Assembly (NCBI GenBank): GCA_949751835.1
Contig: CATKHK010000024.1
Span: forward strand, 1-64,000
Length of the DNA: 64,000 nucleotides
From: Blepharisma japonicum
Taxonomy: Eukaryota > Ciliophora > Heterotrichea > Heterotrichida > Blepharismidae
Direction: 5' to 3'
Shown: positions 33,117-44,753 of the stretch, one piece after another
Numbering within the stretch: the first letter of the stretch is position 1
Layout of the letters: each line of letters opens with the position of its first letter
Program-made: the position numbers and the translations under genes
Notes under the pieces: generated by a model
What the model was told of the DNA's origin: nothing
What the model saw: the letters and a program-made list of their open reading frames with translations, nothing else
Database searches by the model: none

Positions 33117-33641
33117 CTATAGAACTACAAACATTCCATTTGAGTTTGATAATCTTTCTCTTTTATAGGAAATTGATCTTATTGGCTTATTGATATGCTT
33201 AATCGTTTTTTTGGACGATAAAATAGGAATAATAGGCTGTAATTTGATTGATTTTAATATGTTTACCTCGAAATCATTTTTCTCTGGAATAAATTCTACC
33301 ATAATTTGTCTAGTGCTGCTATCAAAAGATTTTCCAGCAAAATTCCCGAGATCATCATCTTTAGGCTTAGCTTTGAATTCTTTTGGACTAGATCCAATGA
33401 TTTTCTCAATTATTTTGGCCTCCTCAGTTGATAAAATCGGCAGTTTAATCTCAAATTTATTTCGAATGACTGATTCTGACTTTTTAACTTGAAATTTTTT
33501 TATATCAGATGCGTTGCAATCATCTGATTTAGGTAGAAAAATAATTGGCATAATTGTATGTGCATCTGGAAGCTTTGTGTAAAGATAAGGAGTTGGTGTT
33601 TTAAATCTCTTAGATCTCTCCCTATATCTAATATTTTTCAT
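33117..33641 (-). CDS. Unrecognised basic 174-residue protein
   Basis: Single exon, Lys/Ser/Ile-rich, starting MKNIRYRERSKRFKTPTP. No membrane segment, repeat or catalytic motif seen. It lies 34 bp downstream of the PB1-ZZ-UBA gene on the same strand. Continuous frame and AT-biased but protein-like composition support a real gene. Confidence 0.65.
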   Translation of the reverse strand: MKNIRYRERSKRFKTPTPYLYTKLPDAHTIMPIIFLPKSDDCNASDIKKFQVKKSESVIRNKFEIKLPILSTEEAKIIEKIIGSSPKEFKAKPKDDDLGNFAGKSFDSSTRQIMVEFIPEKNDFEVNILKSIKLQPIIPILSSKKTIKHINKPIRSISYKRERLSNSNGMFVVL

Positions 33642-33675
33642 TAACTAAACTGAATTATTTTTAATAGAATTTTAA

Positions 33676-35007
33676 TTATTCATCTAATAGTATTTCAACT
33701 GCTTTATCGATGTCATAATTGGCTTTTTCCAAAGCTCTCTTATTTTTATTTGCATCTTTGAAGCCTAAATCCATTAAGATTTTAGCTTTTTGGAATCTTT
33801 CTGAATTTGCATTCACTCGATTGATTTCTTCAAGAGGATGTGGTTTCTTTATCGGCTCAATATCTGGATATTTCAAAGGAATTGGTTGAGGAGGATTATT
33901 TTTTGGAATTTCATAGAGAGGAGCATTTATAGCTGGTTGAATGCTAGGTAACAGATGAGGAATAATAGGGGGAGGCAATTTAATATCAGGCACTTTATAT
34001 GGAGCAATCACAACTGGAGGTGGAGGTGGAGGCTTTATAACTTCCTCAGCTTTTTTCATTTTGTACATTGGATGCTCGTGATCAAAAGTATCTTCACAAG
34101 CCTCACATAAACTGATTCCACATTCTTGACATTTATACCTGATTCCAATTATTGGCTTTGTATGACATTGCTGGCACTCTACTTGATGAACAGTTTGTAA
34201 GCCTGATAATTTCAGTTTGTCTAAATTCCCTATTTCTTCTCTGATTATGCTTCTTAAGCTTTGAAGGAGATCAGGCATAGCTTCAATACTTTGAAATCCA
34301 ATTTCACTTTTTTTTATAGGACTAACACTGATATCCTTCATTTTATTAGTATTTGACGAATTTTCGTGCATTGGAACATTTATAGTTTCTGATTCTACGT
34401 TTTCTATTTTTAAAGGGACAGTTTCTATATTTTTTGAAATAAATTTCTTTGCATCACATCCATTTTCAGAAGTTTCGACTTTTGAACTGCATGATTCATC
34501 AACAGTTTGAAAGTCAGTTGTAATTATTCCTTTTTCTTCTGTTGCCACATTTGCATTACTTGCTTGTTCTGATGTCTGCGGAATAAATGCTAAATTTCCA
34601 TCTTCTTTCGATTGAATTTTAGCAGTTTCAACTGCTTTTTCAGCTAAATTTAATACAACTGCATCAGTTCCTTCATCTATAGGCTCTGAGGATAGCAATT
34701 CTATATCTTCGTCACTTTCATGCCCAGCATCAGAATTGTATAAAGGAACGCTTGCAAGAATTGATGCAAAATCCATTGCATTGCTTATTTGCAGTTTCAG
34801 CGGCTTGGCATATGCTGAAGTGATAGGCTCGACGTATTCGTCTTGGGTTTGAATTGTAATTAAATCATTTTCTTCGTCTCTGTATTGGATTACTGGGTTG
34901 TCAATACCAAACATTTCTTTGAGTTTTTCACGGAGCTCTTGGATTGTTTTGGGTGCATGGGGGATTCGACGGCACTCCCCAGCAAAAAATAGCTTTAATG
35001 AGGTCAT
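33676..35007 (-). CDS. PB1-ZZ-UBA protein (p62/NBR1-type autophagy receptor)
   Basis: 443 residues. Residues 1-75 form a PB1 domain ([15 protein letters not shown]; acidic [20 protein letters not shown]). A ZZ zinc finger lies at ~266-312 ([26 protein letters not shown]-x3-H). Then a Pro-rich stretch and a UBA at ~395-443 ([20 protein letters not shown]). This order matches SQSTM1/NBR1, receptors that bring ubiquitylated cargo to ATG8. No FW domain is seen. An LIR cannot be assigned with certainty; [10 protein letters not shown] is one candidate. The linker is long, acidic and Ser/Thr-rich. Confidence 0.85.
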   Translation of the reverse strand: MTSLKLFFAGECRRIPHAPKTIQELREKLKEMFGIDNPVIQYRDEENDLITIQTQDEYVEPITSAYAKPLKLQISNAMDFASILASVPLYNSDAGHESDEDIELLSSEPIDEGTDAVVLNLAEKAVETAKIQSKEDGNLAFIPQTSEQASNANVATEEKGIITTDFQTVDESCSSKVETSENGCDAKKFISKNIETVPLKIENVESETINVPMHENSSNTNKMKDISVSPIKKSEIGFQSIEAMPDLLQSLRSIIREEIGNLDKLKLSGLQTVHQVECQQCHTKPIIGIRYKCQECGISLCEACEDTFDHEHPMYKMKKAEEVIKPPPPPPVVIAPYKVPDIKLPPPIIPHLLPSIQPAINAPLYEIPKNNPPQPIPLKYPDIEPIKKPHPLEEINRVNANSERFQKAKILMDLGFKDANKNKRALEKANYDIDKAVEILLDE

Positions 35008-35072
35008 ATTTTTATAAGATAATATCGGGCTTTGTTTATATAATTTAAGGGAATAATATAAATTTATAAAAA

Positions 35073-37691
35073 CTAGTATTTATCCATACCCATATCTTGC
35101 CCCATCCTCATGGTGTCAATAATTGATTGTTTTTCAGCCAGGAGTCCTTTATAGTGAGCAAGCTCTTTAGCAAATTTAGCAGAACTCCTATCCATTTCTT
35201 CTTGCATAGTTTGGACTCTAAGTTCAGCCCTTTGAAGATCAACTTCAAGCTGTATTTTTTCTCTTTCCCAGTCTGACTGGTCTTCTCGAGTTTCTGGCCT
35301 TTTGCTTTTGAGCTGTTCTCTTAATTCAGCAACAAGTCTTTCGAGTCTTCTTACTTCTTGTCTAGCTTGCTCCACATTTGAATTTCCAGTTTGTGTGCCA
35401 AGAGCTGTGTCTTTTAATCTTCTTTGTAGCTCCAAATTCTCTGTTCTCAGCTTTTCTAGCTCTTGAACCGTTTCTCTGGCTTGCTGAGTATCTTTAAGTG
35501 TTTTATCTAAGAGTTTTTCAAGCTTGGATATGACAGCTTCTTGTTTTTTAATAGTTTCTCTGTACACTTTGACTCGATCTACTTGAGACTGCACTTTCTG
35601 GAGTTTCTGCATATCTCTCTCATGCTTTTCTCTTAGCTTATCTAATTCAAGTTTATATTTATATGCTTCTGACACTTCTCCTTGGGCTTGCTTAATAATT
35701 TTTTCAAATTCTTCGTTTCTTGTCCTTTCATTTCTATACATTTGAGCAATTTTAATGATTTTTAGTTTAAGCTCTTCATTGTTCATCTGCTCTACTTCTT
35801 TGCTGACAACAGCTCTTACATCAATCTCTTCTTCCTCATGCAGTCTTTGCCTTAAAATTGCATTTTCGCTTTGCAAAAGCTTAATTTGCCTTCTTAAGTC
35901 AATAATTTCAGCTCCTGTGAGTTTTAGGGCATCACTTTTTTCATCGTTTTCTTTCATAAGCCTGTGAATAAGTTCTTGCTTTTGCTGTAGTTCTCTTGCT
36001 AATAACTCCCATCTTTCTTTTCCACCACCACCGCCTCCTCCCATGCTTCCAATAGATAGTGCAGCTCCTCCCATTTCATTTTTATTTCTGGGTTGAGTAG
36101 CTCTTAATGAGTATGAAAGGTCGGCTTTTCCCATCTCAACTTGCCTGTCTTCAATTCTGGTTTTTTCTATTGAGGAATCTTCTTGTTTCTATATGAAATT
36201 TACGTCTAAGCTAAACACTCCAATTTGAATTGTGCATTTGCATTGCCCTAATACTCTGTACATAGAGCTTGATGTACTTCATATCATGGGCACGTAAAGT
36301 GTTTTATCAGTTTTAGCACTAAATAGAAAATACTATAAACTTGTTTGCAAATCATCATCCAAAATCTCAGTATGTGCAACAATGGTATTTGGCAGTGGAT
36401 GTCTTGTATTTCCTACTAAGCTTTCGTCCCTAGCTATTAAAAAGAAAGATAGCTGGTTTTCTAAGTATGATCTGGGGATCGTAAAAACAGCTTGAGAGTT
36501 GTAAGGATTATCATGAGATGAAGGAGTTATAGGGATCATAGGGGTTAAAAATACTGAGTGTCTTTCTGCTTTGTGCCGCAGAAGTTCTCTTGAGAGGTTA
36601 GTTTCTCCTTTTAAGTCGATTTCAGTGAATGGAATTTCAGTTAAATGGTGCCCATGTGTAGTCATTGCTATCATTATCTTATTAGTCGAGGTTGGTAATG
36701 GATCCCAATTCACTCCAATAATTGCAATATCAATCAAATGGTCTACAAAGCTTGTAGTTATCGCTTCTTCAATTGTCAATGAACAATAAATCTGGCACCT
36801 GGGCTCTGATGCATCCCCTCCTCTAGAAGTTGCAACCTCCATATGAACTGGATGGAAAGCCCTCATAGCTGTAATAGGAATCGTCATAGATTCTAAACTT
36901 TCAGCCGCGACTCTATCCTTTAGTAGAAGCCAAAAAAATCCATCTAAATTCGTTAGATTTCTAGGGTTTAAAAATAATTCTTGATGGTTTCATATAGGAT
37001 GACGATTGTTAGGGATTATTAATGATCTCACCATTTCATTGTCAGGAGGTCTCTGCTGTATATAAGCACTCCAGCCAAACTCTAAATAAGGAGATGGTAA
37101 TCCAGATGTTGAAATGTTGTTAAAAGGTATATCGACACCTGCCCTGAAATCAATACGGACTCTCCAAAGAAATTCAGCAAATGGGTCATTTACAGGCAAT
37201 GGGTGGAAAATTTCACCAGCGTCTAAAGCAGTTGGGACCATTGCATGCTCAGGAACAAGTCGGATTGTTACTAAAAATCGTCCAACTGTGACTTGTTTTC
37301 CTTCATGCACTCTTACGAATCGAAGATGTTGACGAGTTCCAGCTCCTTTAACATCTGTAAGTACTGAAGCCAATGGGCCAAGTTCTAAAACTGACTCACC
37401 AAGGAGACGAGCTTGGCCTTTGCCTTGCTCAGCATTTCCATCTCTATCAGCAACTACAAATGCTGCAAATAATAATCTCATATTCAATTCAATCCTACTA
37501 GTAGGGAGAGGCAGATAAAAAGTATTTGCTGAAAATATTGGATTTGTAACTCTTGCTGAAATATCAGTTCGGCGCTTTTCCCCTTGCCCGTCAAGCTGCA
37601 CTGTTATAAAATAGTTAAAATCTTTAGCGAACTCTGCACCTTCAATAATAACACAAATTTGAGTCGCATTTACAAGCTTGAGGTCATCCAT
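35073..37691 (-). CDS. CCDC33-like C2/coiled-coil protein
   Basis: 862 residues from three exons with 15-nt introns at 36319-36333 (GTATTTTCTATTTAG) and 36189-36203 (GTAAATTTCATATAG, both on the gene strand). The N-terminal ~230 residues resemble a C2 domain ([20 protein letters not shown]). A second beta-rich region extends to ~450. Residues ~530-850 are coiled coil preceded by a Gly run ([14 protein letters not shown]). The combination of N-terminal C2-like and C-terminal coiled coil matches CCDC33, a sperm/cilium-associated protein. Read without splicing, the locus looks like two separate genes, so the coiled-coil part would probably be annotated alone. Confidence 0.75.
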
Positions 37692-37747
37692 ATTAAAGAA
37701 ATTGTAAAGAAAATCAATTAATTAGTTATAATCCGTTTTTAAATAAT

Positions 37748-38473
37748 ATGATGTGGGTTTTATTGCTATTTAATCTAGCCAGTGCAGGCCAATACCCATG
37801 CAAGTTTACAATGCCTGATGGAGATGTGATTGATTTGAGTTCTCTATATACAGAAATCCCTGATTATGAAATGGACGCTATGGATTTTGTCTACCGAAAT
37901 AATATTTGTGGAGACACCCATAAGACCTGTGGGCCTAACGCTGGGATTGCTACTCAATGGGAATACAACGGAAATTGCGTTGCAGTTTTAGCAAGGCAAA
38001 GTGGAACTCCACCAGTAGCTACATATATAAACCCAGATAACCCGGACCTTGGGATTAGGCTGACTTATTTCAACGGAGACTCCTGTGGGTCAGTTCAAAG
38101 ACAAGTGATATATAACATTCATTGCGCTAAAGAAAAAACACGAATGACAATGGCTGAAGAATTCGCTTTGTGCGTCTATACATTTGAAGTAAACTCAAAA
38201 TTGGTATGCCCAGGCAAAAGCGGAGTTACTAAGAAAAGTTCGTCTGGGTTAAGCAAAGGGACCTGGATACTTCTACTTTCTGTAATTTTATTTGCAGCCT
38301 ACTGCATAGTAGGATCTGTTTTAAATAGAAAAAATGACCCTGAGCTGTCGATTTCAGAAAGTATCCCTCACAAAGCTTTTTGGACAGAGCTTCCTTCACT
38401 AGTCGGGGATGGCGTACAGTTTACAATAAGCAAAGGACGAGAAATTGTAGGAAGAGTTACAGGAAGAGAATAA
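37748..38473 (+). CDS. MRH-domain receptor (CD-MPR/ATG27-like)
   Basis: 241 residues: signal peptide MMWVLLLFNLASAG, a Cys-rich lumenal MRH domain (CKFTMPDGDVIDLSSL, CGDTHKTCG, YFNGDSCG, IHCAKEK), one membrane helix at ~173-190 (TWILLLSVILFAAYCIVGSV) and a short cytosolic tail. In the tail, HKAFWTELPSLVGDGVQF is the type of segment seen after the helix in mannose-6-phosphate-receptor and ATG27 proteins. Likely a Golgi-endosome sorting receptor. Divergent from CCDC33 with 56 bp between start codons. Confidence 0.8.
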   Translation: MMWVLLLFNLASAGQYPCKFTMPDGDVIDLSSLYTEIPDYEMDAMDFVYRNNICGDTHKTCGPNAGIATQWEYNGNCVAVLARQSGTPPVATYINPDNPDLGIRLTYFNGDSCGSVQRQVIYNIHCAKEKTRMTMAEEFALCVYTFEVNSKLVCPGKSGVTKKSSSGLSKGTWILLLSVILFAAYCIVGSVLNRKNDPELSISESIPHKAFWTELPSLVGDGVQFTISKGREIVGRVTGRE

Positions 38474-38564
38474 ATCAAAACTTCTTTTATAAATTCCATC
38501 TAATGCATTTAAATTTATTAGTTTGAGCTGACTAAAAGACTTTTTCTATAATTAAATTGATTAG

Positions 38565-39495
38565 TTAAAGGTCTTTTCTCCAAAGCACAATTTCTTGTTG
38601 TTTAAAGTAGCGACGGTCTTCTTCATCAACAAGGACTAAATTTAAGAAATGCCTGACGGAGAATTTATTGTTGACATTATAATAGGTTGGAGTCAAGTCA
38701 AAAGCTCCTAAAAAGACTCTGATAGGAATAAACTCTCCTCGGACTGGTGCGCCATCCATGACTTCGAATTTTGCGACAGTCTCATTTTCATTGGTAGCTT
38801 GAGCTCCAGCTCCAATTGTTTCCCTTCTGATAATTGCAATTTCCATATACTTAATTCTTATCCTGACAAGCAAAAAGTTAACTTTTCCCAGTATGCAGTC
38901 TTTAAGATGATATTTATGCTTGTTATATTCGAATTCAATATGCAAGCACTCTTCAATCCCTACTTCCATTTTGATTGAAGTGCTGTCTTCTTCCTCATTT
39001 GTGGTATTCAAGACTGAAACTTCTTGTTCATTCACTATGTTTGATGAGAAGTTTTTACGCAAAATGGTGGTCTTTATTATATAGCGGACTTTACAGAAGC
39101 GGCCTTGGTAAGTTTCGAATTGCTTATCAACTTTGCTGAAAGAGAAAGGAATAGTGGCTGATTCGTTGATTGTTCCTGGTGGTTCCAATTCTCTAGACAT
39201 GGAGATAAAATCGCTTGTTTGATTACGCTCATATGTGATATCTGAATAAAAAATTACCTATGCGGCCAATTAACTCAACTTTAACACCTTGATGCTCAAT
39301 CTTCTTTCCTCTTTTCATGTTGACGACAAGGCGACCAGAAATGTCTTCGTTGCCCTAATTTGATGATACGGTATATACTGGGAGTGATACTTCTTTTCCT
39401 GAGCTGTCTTTAAAGGTAGCTGTTTTACGGCCTTCTAAGTTGTCAAGTTCCAAAGCGACTTCAGCCTTCTTTCCAAACTATTTAGTTCTTACCAT
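38565..39495 (-). CDS. VPS26: Retromer subunit VPS26
   Basis: 294 residues from four exons. Introns: 39478-39492 (15 nt), 39355-39369 (15 nt) and 39242-39257 (16 nt). The first coding exon is just the ATG; the protein then begins [11 protein letters not shown]. Conserved blocks [39 protein letters not shown], and [25 protein letters not shown] place it as VPS26. It is the arrestin-fold subunit of retromer for endosome-to-Golgi recycling. It ends at LWRKDL, so the variable C-terminal tail of animal VPS26 is absent. Intron positions are fixed by frame and by alignment to the family (GRI-DITYERN). Confidence 0.95.
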
Positions 39496-40005
39496 TTCTT
39501 ATTCTATTGAAATATATAATCAACAAAATGTCCAATCTTGGAAAAACTCGACAATATATCAAAAATTAATTTTATTATTTGATTCTTATAAAATACATTA
39601 GCACCATAATTTTGTACAGGACTTTTGTTGGTTAATTAATAATTTTCTTCGTTTTCAATTTAAACTCCTGACTGTATATTTTCTTTCAAAATAACTATTT
39701 TTGGAAAAGCAAATGCCTAAAATTAAAAAATTTTGACAGTATAAAAAAGGAAATCATGTAAACATTTAATATCCCTAATGGTTTAATTTGAGCCATTATC
39801 GTTAATAATAATCCGATATATTTATTCTTCCCTATTAAACAACCAGAATTTTTAAATCGCATCATAGCCATTTGATTTTGAAATCTTTTCAGGCACAAAT
39901 CCAATAGAAATCTCGCTAAAATGTGTTCCAGTCTCAAATTATTTTATATTTTTCAGTGAATTTCTGATATCTGAGTTAATTTTAATTTAATTTTTTATAA
40001 AATAC
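39496..40005. other. Divergent intergenic region
   Basis: 510 bp between VPS26 and the heat-shock factor; must contain both promoters. A minus-strand open frame at 39695-39937 looks like chance. No HSE array is obvious. Confidence 0.5.
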
Positions 40006-40827
40006 ATGAAAAAGAAATCTTCATCAGCGTCTTTTTTAAAAAAAACATATGATATGCTTGAGCAAGGAGAATCAGACGATTTAGTCTCATGGACTGAAGA
40101 TGGTTCGATTTTTGTAATCAAAAATGTAAATGAATTTAGTGAAAAAGTCCTTCCAAAATATTTCAAGCACAACAATTTAGCAAGCTTCGTAAGGCAACTA
40201 AACATGTACGATTTTCACAAGTGCAGAGTATCTGGGATCGATCATGCCTTTAAGCATCCTCTCTTTCTTCGAGGAAGGGTTGATCTCCTCGAAGAAATTC
40301 GTCGTAAAAATTCCGAGGTAAATCTGCCTGTAGAGCAAAGATCAACAACTAGTAAAGCAGAAATATCGCCTTTGTTGCAAAAATTATATCAGCTACACAG
40401 AAGATCTCAAGCTTCTGACACTGAAATTCAGAAACTTGAAGAAAAAGTGGCTGAGCTTAATGAGCAGAACAGGACATTAGCTTCTCAGTTCTGAGAAACA
40501 AAAGAAAAAATGAGAGGAATCGAACAGGTTCTGCTAATGATGGCAACTTATATCCAAACCAATGGCCAAGATTTGCCAAGCCAACTGTTTGCAAGAGAAA
40601 ATAATTTACCAATTACTCATATACCTGATACCCCTAAAAAAAGAGCAAAATGTGGTGAAGGAATGGATAACATTTCTTCGCACAGTGGAGATGAAGGGAA
40701 GGATAGTAAAACCAGCTCAAATTATGGGAGAAAAGATGATTTCGAAGTAGACGATTTTTTTAGTTATCAAGATTTGGAAGATTGTGGAGGAGAAAATCTG
40801 GACTTTTTATTGGATAATAAATCGTAA
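40006..40827 (+). CDS. Heat-shock transcription factor
   Basis: 273 residues with TGA at 40492-40494 as Trp. DNA-binding domain at residues ~8-100: FLKKTYDMLEQ, LVSWTEDGSIFVI, LPKYFKHNNLASFVRQLNMY, and the conserved FKHPLFLRG (usually F-x-HP-x-F-x-R-G). A heptad-repeat coiled coil at ~140-180 serves trimerisation, and an acidic C-terminus (DDFEVDDFFSYQDLEDC) is a plausible activation region. Nuclear activator of chaperone genes. No intron. Confidence 0.95.
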
Positions 40828-41405
40828 TTATATACATATGTTTCATTAAGTAAGTTATGATGAATATAATCAAGGCTGGATAGTAAAGAGAAGATTATAT
40901 TTTTTTTAAAATTAATTTTGCTAGTAGAGACTTGATAATAATTTTGGATGTTAAGGTTAAATCTAAAGTACAAACATTTTTTGGTTTTAAAAATAGAAGG
41001 AAATAGTTTACAATTTATTCTATGCGCTAGAAAAGCATGCTCTTTTGTGCAATGGCTATAAAAACGTTGAAATTATTTTTTATTAAGATACTCTATTAAT
41101 ATGATTTGTTGCAATAATAGTAAATAATTTTGGAAATATCAGCTTTTATCTTTCTCATAATTATTAGCTTAAGAAATCCTTTGATAACCGCATTTTTTGC
41201 TTTAATATTTATCTATATAGAATTTTTTGTAGGAAAATAGAAACCCCAAGTATGTCCAATAAAGTATACTAGTTTCAAAGAGGAAGTTTCTTCTCCATAA
41301 TTATTATTCGTTAATAGCATCAATAAATAATGCTTAAATTGCTATTATATGCTAAGCATTTTTTCTCATTTTGTTAATAACCAAAATAGCCTAATAATTT
41401 TAGGA
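40828..41405. other. Intergenic between convergent genes
   Basis: 578 bp, AT-rich; no gene or repeat recognised. Confidence 0.5.
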
Positions 41406-42002
41406 TTACTTAAAGTCCTTAACCAAATTCACTATTTGCTTTTGAAGCTCAGGCAAAGAAGGCAATTTCGCATATTTCTGCGGACTTTCTGCAAGCCAAA
41501 CTTTAGCTTTTCTCTGCTCAGCAACCCAGTTGGTGAAATCTACCATGTTGCCAATCCCAGATCTTCCTGCTTTATTTTTTATTGCACCATAAAACAGCAA
41601 TCCAAGAGTTGGAGTCACAATAGACCAGGAGCTGTTTTTTCCAATAGCAAACGATATAAATCCCAAACAGAGGCAGCCTAAGGTAGCATTCCAATCAAAG
41701 TAAACATTTCTTGCGCCATGAATGTGATAATTGTAAATAAATCTCATGTTCTCATCTCCAGTCTGCTTAACGTAGTCTTCAAGCTCAGCCTCGTTGATTT
41801 TTCCTAGCAATTGCATATTATCTGAAAATTGTTTTTTCAATAGTCGCTCTTGATAATACTTAGGGTATAATTTCGAGGTCCAAAAAGTGTTACTTGGCTT
41901 CTGGATGCTATAGTTATACAAGTTCTTGTAATACTCCCAATAATCCCAATTCTCAGCCACCAGCTGCTTCCATTCACTGTATTCAGGTAGGTTTGCTGCC
42001 AT
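41406..42002 (-). CDS. Unrecognised 198-residue protein with one membrane segment
   Basis: Single exon. The N-terminal half is rich in Trp/Tyr (WDYWEYYKNLYNY). One or two hydrophobic segments lie near residues 103-140 (LGCLCLGFISFAIG; SIVTPTLGLLFYGAI), followed by a basic amphipathic end. Size and topology resemble lineage-specific mitochondrial inner-membrane subunits known from ciliates, but no family is recognised, so this is speculation. Confidence 0.65.
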   Translation of the reverse strand: MAANLPEYSEWKQLVAENWDYWEYYKNLYNYSIQKPSNTFWTSKLYPKYYQERLLKKQFSDNMQLLGKINEAELEDYVKQTGDENMRFIYNYHIHGARNVYFDWNATLGCLCLGFISFAIGKNSSWSIVTPTLGLLFYGAIKNKAGRSGIGNMVDFTNWVAEQRKAKVWLAESPQKYAKLPSLPELQKQIVNLVKDFK

Positions 42003-42054
42003 TAATTTTTAAATAGACCATCGAAAAGAGATATATTAGCTATTATTCAAAATC

Positions 42055-43686
42055 TTATCTTTTATCATTTCTGAATATATCATTAGACCCAACCACGTCA
42101 TACTCAGCGGACTGATCAATTGATTTCCCGTTTTGCTTTGAAAAAGCTCTTTTAGAGTCGATCCAGACCCCATCATTTTCGACCTGGTGACGAGATCCAC
42201 CAATCCAGACTTCTGCTGGAGGAGGGGAAGATGGCTTATTTTTCATTTTATTGGAACTTGATGCGGTATTGTTATGAAAACTGTGCTTCCTTTGGCTTTC
42301 TCGAGATTGATATGATTTAGGGGAATCAGCGATCTTGGTAGAAGGCTTTTTTACAGGGGCGTACCTGGCATTTAGAACGCTTGGCTTTGAAGACGTGCTC
42401 CAGCCTTCTTTCATCACTGTTGTAGTGGCTTGCTCTCCTGATTTTGGAGAATAATAGTAAGCAGACTGAGGCATCTGAGAAGTCTTTGGAGGGGAGTGCT
42501 TAGCTTTAGAGTATCGTTTTATTTTAGGGACTGCTGGCTTTATATGCTGCTTGTTAGAATGGTAAATTTTTCCTTCTCTTGCTTTTTTGTATTCAGTTAA
42601 AAACTGAAAAATCATTTTAAATTCAAGGATTTTTGGGTTGTTGGGGTTGTTTTTTATTTTTGAGTTCATATAGTCAAGTAAGTGCTGAAGCTTTTCATCG
42701 ATGTCGTTTATGTCGCCTTCTTGCTGGGATTTTATAATTTCCATCATTTCTTCCAGCTGTGCTTCGAGCTCGTCATCTTTTTTATTATTATTTTCACTAA
42801 TATACATATTCGGCATAGTTGTATTTTTCTTCAGTGGAACCTGAAATTCAGAAGAATTTTGCAAATTTTGTGCTGCTTCATTAACTGTTTTATTAATCAT
42901 ATTTGTGCTTTCTTCTTGCACAGGAGACGCAACAGTAATACTTGAATCAGTTTCTTCAGGCAAATTTTTAATCTTCCTCAATAAAGCTTTCTTTGGGATC
43001 CTACCCAAAGTGATGTGAGAGGCATCAGTTCATTCAATTTTATCTAAATTGATTTTGGATATATCAATTTGTAATAGATGAACTTGTGAAAACAACTCAG
43101 ATTGGTTATTTTTCCCTGATAAGAGCTGGTCTTCTTCTTCAGCCGCTATATTTGTCATAAATCTCGCCACCGGTGACAAATCCCCGAAAATACTTATTTC
43201 TCTATCAAGCAGTTCTGTGTGCTTAATAGCCGAATCCTTATTTGCAATAGAAAAAATTTCAAATTTTGGCTCAGGAAAATTTTCTTCTGAATATTTCATT
43301 GGAACTTCCTCAGTTTTCCAAATGTTATCAATGCCTTTCCTTATATCAATATTTTCATTTTTAGGTTTGGGCATTGTCGGAATAGGAGATTTGCTTCTCT
43401 GTGGGTTCAAGCCGAAAGTGAACTGCTTATTAACCTTGTTTTTACTATCTTGGTCCCTTTCTATAATTCCTTGAAAAACGCCTTGAACTTTAGTTCTTAA
43501 AGCTTCAAACTCAGGCTTAACCTGAACTTTGTTAAACTCTGACGGCAAATCAGTTACATGATCCTTCAACATGTGGTGGAAGGTTTGAAAAAGCCTGTTC
43601 TTTATGTCTTCTGTTTTATTTTCTTCTACACGGCCAGATCCTCTTAATTTCATTAGATTCGCCCATTCTTCTTTTAATGCTGACAT
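42055..43686 (-). CDS. Unrecognised 543-residue protein
   Basis: A single frame across a TGA-coded Trp near 43030. N-terminal ~100 residues are helical (ALKEEWANLMKLRGSGR ... FQTFHHMLKDHV). The middle contains short Pro/Ser/Lys linear motifs. Around residues ~300-340 is another helical stretch (DDELEAQLEEMMEIIKSQQE). The C-terminal ~200 residues are Ser/Lys/Pro-rich and probably disordered. No known domain. Divergent from the SEL1 gene with 50 bp between start codons. Confidence 0.7.
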
Positions 43687-43736
43687 TTTAACTAATATAA
43701 GAAGAATTTAGTGAAAAATAGTTTTTAGAGAGAAAG

Positions 43737-44691
43737 ATGAGCATTCGGGAGTATTTTTGGAATGATACAATGGCTCGAGTTGCTGCATATGTGCCAACAA
43801 AAATTTTATGCAGATTAGCTGTTCGTATGTTTATAGGGACTCATGGTAATACCTATCTAGTATTTCCTAAAAATCGTGATATGGCCTTCAAACTTCTTGA
43901 TGCTGCAGCAGTTAATTCTCGTTCTCTAGAACAATTAAACCAAACTCAATTCTCTATCGCACAGCTTAAAAAAGTCGAAGCAGTTGAATCAGGAAAGCCT
44001 CAATTGCTAAAAGAAGCTAATAACGAGCTCAGCGTACTTTGCAAAGAAGATTACGTAGTTGCAAAGGTAAAGCCTATGCTAGTTTGCTATGGGAAAAGAG
44101 CTAATGAAAATCAATAAAAAAGCAAATCCATCAGTTCAAAAACAAATGGAACTTTTATCGCGTCAATATTTGTCTGAATGTGCAGCCAATTCTTATGCCC
44201 CTTCTTATTACTACTTAGGAATGGCATATGAGCAAGGAATAGGTGGATCAGTCGATAAAAAGCAAGCAGAAGGATGAATAGCCAGGGCTGCAAATGAAGA
44301 TGACCCTAAAGCATTTTTCAAGCTGTCACAATGGTGATTTTTATGCAGATATTTAATCAAAGAAGACAAAGAGCTGTACTTTAAATATATGAAATTGGCT
44401 GCAGAATTAGGATTGAATGAAGCACAACACAACTTAGCAGTTTATTATAATGAGCAAGGAGACATAAGGAAAGCTGTTGCATGGTTTTACCAAGCTGCCA
44501 AAAACGCGTTTTATCCTTCTATAATCAACCTTGGCATTATCTTTCTGAATGGCAAAGGTGAATTTGCAGCAAATCCTTTGATTGCTTATATATGATTGAA
44601 AAATGCACAAAAGGTAGAAAACTCACCAATGATACAGCAACTTGTAGGGCAAGCTGAAAAAGCCCTAGATGAAATAGGAATCAGATTTTAG
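43737..44691 (+). CDS. SEL1-like repeat protein
   Basis: 312 residues after removing a 16-nt intron at 44067-44082 (GTAAAGCCTATGCTAG) and reading several TGA as Trp. SEL1/TPR-like repeats are visible: APSYYYLGMAYEQGIGG, NEAQHNLAVYYNEQGDI, YPSIINLGIIFLNGKGE. Such alpha-solenoids mediate protein contacts, for example in ER-associated degradation or signalling; the partner here is unknown. The N-terminus lacks a signal peptide. The intron is needed to join two overlapping frames, which strongly supports it. Confidence 0.85.
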
Positions 44692-44753
44692 CTAATTCAA
44701 TTTCTAAAACAAGCTGTTAAATAAAATATATTTCAAATAATGGTTAATCTCTT

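Noticed and set aside
39695-39937. Minus-strand frame between VPS26 and HSF
   Set aside because: AT-driven hydrophobic composition, no motif, and located where two promoters are expected.
44089-44277. Separate short gene overlapping the end of another
   Set aside because: A 16-nt intron at 44067-44082 joins both frames into one SEL1-repeat protein.
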